A stretch of DNA of 64,000 nucleotides. Source: a bacterium (lineage in GTDB: Bacteria; SZUA-182; DTGQ01). Positions 44,204 to 52,700 of this stretch are shown here, piece by piece. The notes beneath the pieces are model-generated. The model searched no databases and was not told the origin of the DNA. It saw nothing but the letters and a program-made list of their open reading frames with translations. The first letter of the stretch is position 1. Every line of letters starts with the position of its first letter. The stretch is taken from positions 43,296 through 107,295 of the forward strand of contig JBFLZW010000036.1 of assembly GCA_040755755.1 (NCBI GenBank), in the 5' to 3' direction. Made by a program: the position numbers and the translations under genes.

Positions 44204-44541
44204 ACGCATTCCTCCTTTAAGTGGCCTATCTTGAAAGTACTAGGTTACCAAGATGGCGGATGTTTAGTACATTTTTTAGAACAGATTTTATGGCTTTTAT
44301 ACTTATTATCCAAGTAATTAATATGTAAAATAGGTCGGAACTATAAGTAAGAAATATCTACTTCGGCAGGTCTATACATCTCTGTATGCAGGAAACTGAG
44401 GCAGGCATGGGGGCGGCAGACACGGGCCGGCTTTCCGGTCAGGCTGGATGGCTGGATATTATCCGGTATCCATCGTCAGGGGCGCCCTGGTGAAAAGGGC
44501 GCCCCTTCGTAGTGAGCAATAATGAGCGATGAGGAGAAACC
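44204..44541. other. Intergenic region with hairpin
   Basis: It holds a small stem GCCATCTTG/CAAGATAGGC just upstream of the LamG-like gene, an AT-rich middle, and a 10-bp inverted repeat at 44478-44506. No gene is seen. Confidence 0.5.
44478..44506 (-). terminator. Probable terminator of the propeller-like secreted protein gene
   Basis: A perfect AGGGGCGCCC/GGGCGCCCCT stem (44478-44487 with 44497-44506) and 9-nt loop lie 36 nt after the stop at 44542. T-run is weak, so efficiency is uncertain. Confidence 0.55.
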
Positions 44542-46767
44542 TTATGGCTCCAGGGGATCAGCCACCACAAATGGAGTATAACTGATGCGGGAGCGGGAGA
44601 GAGACGAATTGGAAAAGCGGAGTTGAAGCCGGATTCTTTCTTTTGGGAGCAAGCCATTTGAACCGGTGGAAATTTTCAGATAGGGACTGCCATTCTCAGC
44701 GGTTCCCGATCTATTCAGCAGAGAGATACCATCCGGGAGCCCCTCCAGGATAAAACTCAAGGGGGAAGACAGTACCTCGCCGCTATTATTGATCAAAGTA
44801 ACTATCTGCGCCCATTGACCGGATTGACGGTCCTGCCGGATTTGCTGGATTTTCTGGGTAAAAACTTCCATATTGTCACCAGGTATTCGACACAGAGCCA
44901 GGTTTGAGCGGTTTGACAGCTCTCCGACACTGCTTTCAGATCTCACCTGATAGATATACGTTTTCCCCTGCTCCACATCGGTGTCAACATAGTACTGCTC
45001 TGAAGTGACAGCAACCTCTTCAAAACCCAGAATCCCTGCATCATCATCTTTCAACAGTCCGATGCCATCTCCTCCGAGAAGCTGTTTACGATAAACGTGG
45101 CTGACTGAAGAATCGGCAGGAGCTGTCCAGCGCAGCTTTATCGATATCGTTTCGCCATCGCCATCGGGCTCGGCCTGGAGATTTCTGGCAAAAGGAAAGT
45201 GGTCATCTCCGAGCCAGACCTGAGCGCCATAATAGGGGTTAGCTGTTCCTATGAAAAGCCCCAGGGGGGTGGAAACCATGGTTCGAACGCCAATATTGAA
45301 TTTATCCTTAAAGCCGTTCATGGTAACCGGATACCACTGAACACCGTTACGGGTTTTCCACAGGTCAAAACCGGCAATCAGGTTGGTAACTCTCTCGCCT
45401 ACTACACCCGGCAGGTTCTGTCCATCACCGCCGCTCGACGGTTTGCCCTTGACAATATCCAGTATGCTTAAAACATCGGGACTTGCCTCGTTCAGCAGGT
45501 CCATTATGTCGGGATTCCGGAGGGTGATACTGCTGTCCATGGTAGCTACATAGAGCCAATCCTGATGAACTTCCATTCTCCATATATACCCTGCGAATGG
45601 ATTACCCATACCGGCAGGCAGGCGGCTGATGGGGGCCTTGAATCCGTCCTCCGGAGTCATGCGGCTCCTGCCGCAGACAAGCTGCCAGGTATCGTCCGGA
45701 TTGATTCTGATTATTTCTGCCGGTGCAGGTCCTACTTTGGTCACGAAATCGAACCCTCCCAGACCGCAACCCGTGCCGATATAGAGCCGATCGCGGAAGG
45801 TACACATACTGATTACATATTCATTCAGATTATAGGCTTCCCTTCCCAGACGATCACGACGCCAGGCGCCGTGCGTGACTACCGGCGTAAAGGCATAGTG
45901 CCCATTGGCATTCTTTGCAGCAGCATCCGTCTTCAGAACCGAAAAGCCGTTATCGGGGTCTACTGTTCCGACGTAGAGGTAGTTGTTGAACACTTCGACT
46001 TCGAAAGGCTGGACGTCCGGGGGGTTTACCTGGGTGATATCCGCGGTTACTGTCCCCCCCTCGGATGTGACCGTGGCCAGGTCTATCTCCATAAGCCTGG
46101 GCCGCTCCGGCAGATTCATATTGGCGGTCAGATACAGTTTTCCTTTATATTGAGCGAATGACCGCAATCCGAAGGTTTCGACATTTCCCAGGACCTGCGG
46201 CACCCTGCTTCTGACCTCCTGGAAATTTTTCCCATCCGTACTCCGCAGGAGTCTGGCGGGATAGTTGGGCAGCAGTTCTTTACTGAGGTATCCTCCAACG
46301 TACAGGGCCTCCGTTCCATTCGGCTCGACCGCCACTATCATGCCCCGATATCCTTGATCCCGTGCTATTCCCGAAGATATTTCCGGAGATTGATAGACCC
46401 GATCCCATCTATTCACCTGAGGATCATAAGCCCAGATCTCGGCACGGAAATCCGGATTATCCGGACATTCCACATCGGGTATTACCGGAGGGTAGTCCTC
46501 CGGTTTAAACACCATAGACAGATAGCACAGCATATCCCTGTTCGTACCAACATACAGTTTTCCCTTGAACCAAGCCATTGACCATGCATAGCTGTTATGC
46601 CGGGAACCAAACCCGTCCTCACTGACCTTCTCGAAACCCCTCTGGCCAATCATCTCCCATACGGACTGCTGATCCGCCTGACTGGCGACGGCAAAACCCA
46701 TACGACCAAGAATAAGAATCGAGATACCAAGTGCTGCGATTAAAAACTTCACTGCATTTTTCCTCAT
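44542..46767 (-). CDS. Secreted protein with propeller-like repeats and fibronectin-like domain
   Basis: 741 residues from ATG 46767 with a signal peptide (FLIAALGISILILGRMGFAV). Residues 60-540 contain recurring AWFKGKLYVGTNRD, NGTEALYVGGYL, AQYKGKLYLTANM, FNNYLYVGTVDPD and FRDRLYIGTGCGL units of beta-propeller type. A fibronectin-III-like stretch follows (about 545-640; KLRWTAPADSSVSHVYRK, KTYIYQVRSESSVGELS), then a beta-rich tail. The precise family is unknown. The 5' leader TCAAGGGGGGA is shared with the leader of the PKD-like gene at 22526. It is probably a surface or extracellular protein. Confidence 0.8.
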   Translation of the reverse strand: MRKNAVKFLIAALGISILILGRMGFAVASQADQQSVWEMIGQRGFEKVSEDGFGSRHNSYAWSMAWFKGKLYVGTNRDMLCYLSMVFKPEDYPPVIPDVECPDNPDFRAEIWAYDPQVNRWDRVYQSPEISSGIARDQGYRGMIVAVEPNGTEALYVGGYLSKELLPNYPARLLRSTDGKNFQEVRSRVPQVLGNVETFGLRSFAQYKGKLYLTANMNLPERPRLMEIDLATVTSEGGTVTADITQVNPPDVQPFEVEVFNNYLYVGTVDPDNGFSVLKTDAAAKNANGHYAFTPVVTHGAWRRDRLGREAYNLNEYVISMCTFRDRLYIGTGCGLGGFDFVTKVGPAPAEIIRINPDDTWQLVCGRSRMTPEDGFKAPISRLPAGMGNPFAGYIWRMEVHQDWLYVATMDSSITLRNPDIMDLLNEASPDVLSILDIVKGKPSSGGDGQNLPGVVGERVTNLIAGFDLWKTRNGVQWYPVTMNGFKDKFNIGVRTMVSTPLGLFIGTANPYYGAQVWLGDDHFPFARNLQAEPDGDGETISIKLRWTAPADSSVSHVYRKQLLGGDGIGLLKDDDAGILGFEEVAVTSEQYYVDTDVEQGKTYIYQVRSESSVGELSNRSNLALCRIPGDNMEVFTQKIQQIRQDRQSGQWAQIVTLINNSGEVLSSPLSFILEGLPDGISLLNRSGTAENGSPYLKISTGSNGLLPKERIRLQLRFSNSSLSRSRISYTPFVVADPLEP

Positions 46768-46886
46768 GGCCTTTATCCCCCCTTGACTAAGTAAAAAATC
46801 CACCGTTAACCTCCATCCACCTGAACCATGAAATACCAAGAACCTGTTATCTTCTCATTGATAATCCCTCCTTTGTTTGAGGTTTT

Positions 46887-47711
46887 TTACTTGAAGTCCA
46901 CTCTGGGAAAGAATTTATCGAGCAGTTCCAGGAGAACATGAGGTGATTGCATTGGATAGAAATGCCCCTGGTCAGAAATCGTCGCGAATTCACAATCCGG
47001 CATAATTTCTTTGAGTCGCTCTCCAATAGCGCGGTAAGGAGAAAAAGAACCATAGATGCAAAAGGCAGGACAGGAAATTTGAGAGATTTTCTCCTCGGTC
47101 AAGCTTTTTACCGACCGAAACTCCTTCAAGACCGAAGTATCTTCGATCAGATGCACAAGGCGGTCCGATTGCCTGGTGCCCCCGATGCGAAGGCCATGCT
47201 GGATAGGTACATAAAAACTTTTTCGCACAACATTTTCCACATCCACCAGTTCTTCCTCGGTGTGGATTCCCACCCGCTCCAGATCGTCCCGGTAGAGCTC
47301 CCATCCCTGCCAGTCATCGAGCCGCCGAAGGTGCAGCAAGGCGGGGATACCTGCATCCAGGATCACCAAACCAGCCGTTTGCTGAGGATAGGCAGCCGCA
47401 AAATGGAGAGCGATCGCCCCACCGAAGCTATGGCCGATGAGCAGGGCGCGGGTAATTTTCAGATGGTCCAAAAGGCCTTTCAACTCTTCAATCATTTCAT
47501 CCGAGGTATATCCGGACGCTGGCCGGTCGCTGTATCCGTGTCCCCGCAAGTCGTAGGCGGTGACCCGGTATTTTTTGGCCAGGGCGGGTAAAATATTCAT
47601 AAACCAGATGGACAGGTTCCCGGTAATCCCGTGAATCAAAACAACGTCAGGACCTTTTCCATGCTGCTGATAATGGATAGCTAATTGATTTACCAAAACT
47701 TTCGGCATCAC
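46887..47711 (-). CDS. Alpha/beta-hydrolase
   Basis: A 274-residue alpha/beta-hydrolase with oxyanion segment VVLIHGITGN, DLRGHGYSDRP, the nucleophile elbow GHSFGG (Ser near residue 94) and a C-terminal His in ISDQGHFYPMQSP. There is no signal peptide. It lies downstream of the megasynthase, ACP and phosphoesterase genes on the same strand, separated by a repeat hairpin, and could be a type II thioesterase-like or ester hydrolase of the lipid pathway. A general esterase is also possible. Confidence 0.85.
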   Translation of the reverse strand: MMPKVLVNQLAIHYQQHGKGPDVVLIHGITGNLSIWFMNILPALAKKYRVTAYDLRGHGYSDRPASGYTSDEMIEELKGLLDHLKITRALLIGHSFGGAIALHFAAAYPQQTAGLVILDAGIPALLHLRRLDDWQGWELYRDDLERVGIHTEEELVDVENVVRKSFYVPIQHGLRIGGTRQSDRLVHLIEDTSVLKEFRSVKSLTEEKISQISCPAFCIYGSFSPYRAIGERLKEIMPDCEFATISDQGHFYPMQSPHVLLELLDKFFPRVDFK

Positions 47712-47827
47712 TTTTTCCTGAATTTAGAGATATTGATGGATCCAGCCATTCAACCGCTCGAATGTGCTGACAAATTTAAATGGAAGCAAAACAGCAATAA
47801 CCTGTTCCCCAGGTTTTTGAAAAGGCG

Positions 47828-47870
47828 GTTATCAGTTTTCAGTGGAAAACTGATAACTGATAACTTTTTT
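47828..47870 (-). repeat. Inverted repeat after the phosphoesterase gene
   Basis: GTTATCAGTTTTC (47828-47840) and GAAAACTGATAAC (47844-47856) form a 13-bp stem with an AGTG loop, followed by another TGATAACTTTTTT. On the plus strand it looks like a terminator; it also resembles the short-unit repeats (CAGT, TGATAAC) found elsewhere. Confidence 0.65.
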
Positions 47871-47871
47871 A

Positions 47872-49485
47872 TTAAACATACCCCAGGCTTTTCAGCCGAA
47901 GCATGATCTGCTCCTGACCTTCTGTATCTTCAATCTGAGCAGGAATATCCTGGCCTCGTTCCGGAGGCAGAGTAGGAGCGCCAGTTTCTACCGGATGGGC
48001 CTGTAAATACGCCGGGTCGAAAATCTGGGTCATTACCTGTCCTTCCATGTCTGCCGGTATCGGGACTCCCAGGGTATAGAGCAATGTCGGGGTCATATGA
48101 ACAATAGATGCAGGAGGCATAACCACGCCTTTGCGGATGGCCGGACCAACGGCTGCGAAAATCCCTTCAGGCCGGTGGGTGCCCATGATTTGGGAACGGG
48201 GCCGGCAGCAGACATCGGAAGGATAAATGGAGATAAATCCGCTGTCCCGCAAGGTCAGAGTCAAATCCGGGGCACAGTCGATATAATCTCCGGCAAATGC
48301 CTCCTCCCTGGTCCAGATTTCTTTGATCAGGGGCTCGCCGGTTCGCGGATCGAGGCAGTTGGTGCGCAGCTTTTCCATCAGCTCCTCCCGGAAAGAGAGG
48401 TATTCAGCAGGCGGAATCCCCTCCTCTCCACGCTTTCCAGCCACCTGAATAATGATCCCGTTGCTGCTGGCTGTTGCGGCATATGCCTTGGTCTTCTTCC
48501 AGTCAAGATGGAGAAGGCTCCGGTAGGGGGATTCCACCCCCAGGCTTTCCATGTCGTCTTCGGAGGGCCTGGTATTGCCCTTCCACTTGAGATATCCCTG
48601 CTCGCAGAGCCATTGATTGAGATAGAGGATTTCTCTGGTCGGCCCAAAACCATGGTCGGAGGCAAGGAAAATGTTTGCCTGCGGACCAGCCAGATCAACG
48701 ATTTCCTGAAGGAACTCGTCCAGGTTCCGAAAATATTGCAGGCACAGCCGCCGCACTTTTTCCTCCCAGGGTAAGAGCTTACCAAGGGCATAAGCCGGAT
48801 CTAAAAACCGCCAGCAAACATGCTGGATACGATCCAGGCCGTCAAAAACTGCGGCTGTCAGGTGGCAGGGGTCATTCTTCATTAAATATCGCATCACCTC
48901 AAACCACTGCCGCTCCCGGCGAATATGCAGTGAAATCCAGTCTTCATACTCTTCCTTTTGACACCCCTTGACTGACTTTTCTTCTTCCCGGAAGTTCAGG
49001 GCCATCTCCCTGGTATCGAGCCCGGGAAGATTCCGCAGACGGTCGAAGAGGTCTTCCGGATAACTGTTCTTCCTCAGCCATCGCCAACTGACCCAGCCCG
49101 GAATGATATAGCCGGAAATCGACGGAGGGGGATTCATGCCGATGAAATTCAGACTTCCGGCCCGCATCCCATGCCGGTTCACGATCGACCAGATGGTTTC
49201 CCGCTGGATATTGCGGAAGGAAAGCCATTTGATATACCGGCTTTTGGGCGATTCGAATTGCAGGAAGTTAAACACGCCGTGCGTTCCGGGCCGGACTCCG
49301 GTTATCAGAGATATCCAGGCCGGCGGGGTCAGGGGAGGAATAACGGAAGTCAATTCTCCCCGGCATCCCAAAGAAAGCAATTTCTTTAAAAAGGGCATAG
49401 TTCCGTCTTCCATGAGATGATCCAGCACGGTAAAAGATGCCCCGTCAAGTCCGATTAAAACCGTTTGCCTGTCAAGACAGCTCAT
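47872..49485 (-). CDS. Type I phosphodiesterase/nucleotide pyrophosphatase (AP superfamily)
   Basis: 537 residues. The alkaline-phosphatase-superfamily metal site is visible: IGLDGASFTVLD (first Asp), TPPAWISLITGVRPGTHG (Thr/Ser nucleophile region), AVFDGLDRIQHVCW, FLASDHGFGPT and GTHRPEGIF. There is no signal peptide, so the enzyme is probably cytoplasmic or peripheral. ATG 49485 has GGAG at 7-8 nt and overlaps the ACP gene stop by 14 nt, so it belongs to the megasynthase operon. A role in releasing or transferring a phosphorylated head group onto the lipid is plausible but not shown. Confidence 0.87.
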   Translation of the reverse strand: MSCLDRQTVLIGLDGASFTVLDHLMEDGTMPFLKKLLSLGCRGELTSVIPPLTPPAWISLITGVRPGTHGVFNFLQFESPKSRYIKWLSFRNIQRETIWSIVNRHGMRAGSLNFIGMNPPPSISGYIIPGWVSWRWLRKNSYPEDLFDRLRNLPGLDTREMALNFREEEKSVKGCQKEEYEDWISLHIRRERQWFEVMRYLMKNDPCHLTAAVFDGLDRIQHVCWRFLDPAYALGKLLPWEEKVRRLCLQYFRNLDEFLQEIVDLAGPQANIFLASDHGFGPTREILYLNQWLCEQGYLKWKGNTRPSEDDMESLGVESPYRSLLHLDWKKTKAYAATASSNGIIIQVAGKRGEEGIPPAEYLSFREELMEKLRTNCLDPRTGEPLIKEIWTREEAFAGDYIDCAPDLTLTLRDSGFISIYPSDVCCRPRSQIMGTHRPEGIFAAVGPAIRKGVVMPPASIVHMTPTLLYTLGVPIPADMEGQVMTQIFDPAYLQAHPVETGAPTLPPERGQDIPAQIEDTEGQEQIMLRLKSLGYV

Positions 49486-49771
49486 GCTCATTCTCCAGAT
49501 TTTGGTGAATAAAACTGACCAGGTCTCTGACCTTGATATCCCGGACTTCCCGCTCTCCGATGCCCGCCAGGTATTCCGCGAAGGGGAAGGGACGGTTGAA
49601 ATGCTCCTCAATCATTGATCCCAGAACCACGGCATCGATCGATTCAAAATCCAAGTCGGTAAAGAGCGAGGTATCCGGCGTGATCTCACCGGAATACTCC
49701 CATTCGTCTTTCAGACTGCTGATGATTTTCGATACTGACTTAAAAATGTTTTCCTGATTTCTCTCATCCAT
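49472..49771 (-). CDS. Discrete acyl carrier protein
   Basis: A 99-residue, acidic, helical protein with the phosphopantetheine site DLDFESIDAVVL (Ser near residue 45). ATG 49771 overlaps the stop of the upstream megasynthase by 8 nt, showing coupling. In Pfa-like and other iterative synthases a separate ACP can pass the finished acyl chain to a downstream enzyme; here the next gene is a phosphoesterase. It differs from the embedded ACPs (LGIDSIKRVE), so it probably has a different partner. Confidence 0.88.
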   Translation of the reverse strand: MDERNQENIFKSVSKIISSLKDEWEYSGEITPDTSLFTDLDFESIDAVVLGSMIEEHFNRPFPFAEYLAGIGEREVRDIKVRDLVSFIHQNLENEHELS

Positions 49772-52700
49772 TATGGAATCCCTCAAAAATCGTAGTGGCA
49801 ATTATGTATTCTTTCTCCTGAATAGTGTATACCTGGATGGGGTTCATCCCAAGGCCGGGGAATTCTTTCCTGAGATCTTCCCCCAAAGATACTTTTACCT
49901 CCCCTGTCGGAAAGTCGAATGCAGAAATTATGATGCTTCTCCATAAATCTCCATTCTGGCCCCGTCGTCCAAGGGCCTTGATCACTGCCTCCTTTGCGCA
50001 TCGGAACCGGATGGCGACTTCTGCCTGACCGTTTCTATCCAGCCCGGACAGAATGGTTTTCTCTTCCGGACTGAAAATGCTCTCAAAAGATTCTTCCGGC
50101 AATCGAATCTGTTTCCCGCTTGCAATCTGCGGGGACAGGTCTATGCTGATCCCGGCAGTCAGCCGCCCTCCTTCGGCTGCTACGGCTATGGCAGCATTGT
50201 CGGTATACGCCAGGGAGAAAGAGGGGATCACCGGCACCTGTCTCATCCATTCTCCCTCAAGTTCCGGTTTCTCCTGCTCGGCATCGATGATGCTGACATC
50301 TGCCGGATAAAAATGCCGGTCAAAAGAGGCTTGCAGAAAGCCCCGGATAGCATCCTTGGCCACCATTCTTCCAAGCAGCCACTCCCCCTGCTGCCTGGCC
50401 GAAGGCATCTGATGATAGATTTCCCGCTCCCGGCGGCTTAAGACCATATAAGCCATGACATGCCTGAACACGTCCGCTTCTCCCCGCCAGAACTGCTGAA
50501 TCAGGGAGTAAACCGGAGGCTTCCGGCTCTCGGCGGTCACCCCGGCCTTCGGTTCCAGGAGTCGTCCGACAAAGCCTCGATGCGGAAATCTCCAGAAGTC
50601 ATATAATTCTCTGGACCAGTAGAACCGCCAATCCTCCCAGCCGATGAGCTGCACCACCAGCCGTCCATCGCCGGTCAAAAGGTCAAGATCAGCCCGGACC
50701 TGGGTAGCGGTTACCTCCCGCAGCCGCATCAGGGTCTGCAGGCGGCTTCCGGGGGCAGGGGGCGGCCCATACAGGCGCAGGGACTCAAGGGCAATGGGGA
50801 AAATGACAAAACCGCTGTCCAGATACTCGACCGGCCAATAGCCCACCAGTTGTCCGGCTGCATCCAGTAAAAAAGGATCGGTCAAAAAGTCCGGCTGAGG
50901 ACCGGACCGGAAGAGACCGGCTCTGGGCAGGGTCTCCAACCGGGCCTTCAATCCATTTTCCCCGACGGAATCCAGGGATACAATACCCTGAAATCTTGGA
51001 CCGTGAAACATCCGGTGCTCGCTGTAAACCTGCTCTGCCGTGTGGCTGGCAGTCCGCTCATTCTGCAGGACGAATTCCCGAACAGGAGGAGGAGAAGGAT
51101 ACTGCGCGGCAAAAAACACCCGGCCGCTGATTACCGGCTTTTGATCCGCATCGGGAGGAGGTGTTCCTTTCACCGAATTGAAAATCTGAACCATCGCCTC
51201 TCCCGGAGCCACTGCCTCTGCCCTGATTCTGAGGGTGACCGCTTCCTCGCGCTCCAGGCAGATCCATTGGCTGGCTGCCACTCTGTCAACCCGCACCAGT
51301 TCCTGACCGGGAAATAACAGGGAAGCAACCTCGGCCATGATTTCAATGCTCACGGTCATGGGAACTACCGGCAGGGCACCCAGCGAGGCATCGAATTCGG
51401 AAATCTTCTGGCCGAACCGGTGATCATCCAGGAAAAGATCCTCCCGCAAATCTATCTGCCTCACTACGGTAACGCTTTTTCCCGGCTTCAGATCGATAAT
51501 CGTCCCCACAAAGGGAAGAATCCTGTCGCTGCCTGAGTCATCCCTGGGCTCGACGGGGACTGGTTCCATGCTGGGGGAATCAGCGGGAGCTTCGATTTTT
51601 TTCTTGAGATAATCAATAACCTGGCGGATGGTTTTCAGGCCTGAGATGCGCTCAACATCCTCTTCCCCTAATTGAGCATACTGACTGCGGAAAGAGCCGA
51701 CAATCTCCACCCGCTTGATTGAATCGATACCCAGATCACCTTCCATGTCCAGGTCAAGATCAATCATCTCTTTCGGGTATCCTGTTTTTTCGCTGACCAG
51801 ATCGAGCATGATCCGCGTAAGCTCTTCCTCGGTCATCGAAGAGGATTGCTTTGGCTGCTGATCCGCATCCTCAGTGACTGGACTCCCGCTGCCGCCGGGG
51901 CTCCCTGTTTCGGGGAAATGACGATTCAGGTGGGACTCCTGTCCTTGCCCCGTTTGTATGTGGTCTGTAGGAGCAGGCCCCTGTGCCTGCCCTTTTGGTG
52001 CCGCCCCTGCACCTGACCTCTGGCCTCCTACATCTGGCCCTTCCTCACTGACCACTGGCCACTGGCCACTGGCCACTCTCCTGGCTCCTGACTCCTGGCT
52101 CCTGACTCCTGGCCCCTCCTCACTGACCACTGGCCACTGGCCACTGGCCACTGCTTTCCGCTCCAGATAAGCCTGCATCATCTCCTTCTGGGTATCGAGA
52201 AAATTGCTCATGGTCTGGAAATAGTGCTGCATCACTGGTGGGGAAGGAGCCTGCAAGGATGGAATCTGGTCCTGGAATTCAGCCTCTACCTCCACCCTGC
52301 CTCTCCTGCCACAGGGGCTCCCTGCCTCGATGGGGAGGGGATTTTGGGGTGCTTTTTTAATCTTGCGCTCTTTAACAGATAAGGAGTACAGGCCAAGAGG
52401 AATCTTAAGCTCCACTCCCCTGGGCTTTTCCCTGTGCTCGCCATCTGAAAAGAAAACAGGCTGCGGCGAGCGGTATTGATAGAGATACGGCAAGTTCAAA
52501 GGTATCCGTTGAGCGCTCAGCAGGCCGATCAGATGATTGAGCTGGGTGATCCCTGATCGTCTCATGACGTTGGAAGGAATGGCCAGATGAGGCTTGCCCC
52601 GCAGGATATCCTCGACAAAAGCGGTCAGGTTCCCCCTGGGACCAGCCTCAATAAAAATCCTGGTGCCCGAATTGTACATATTTTCGATGGTCTGGCGAAA

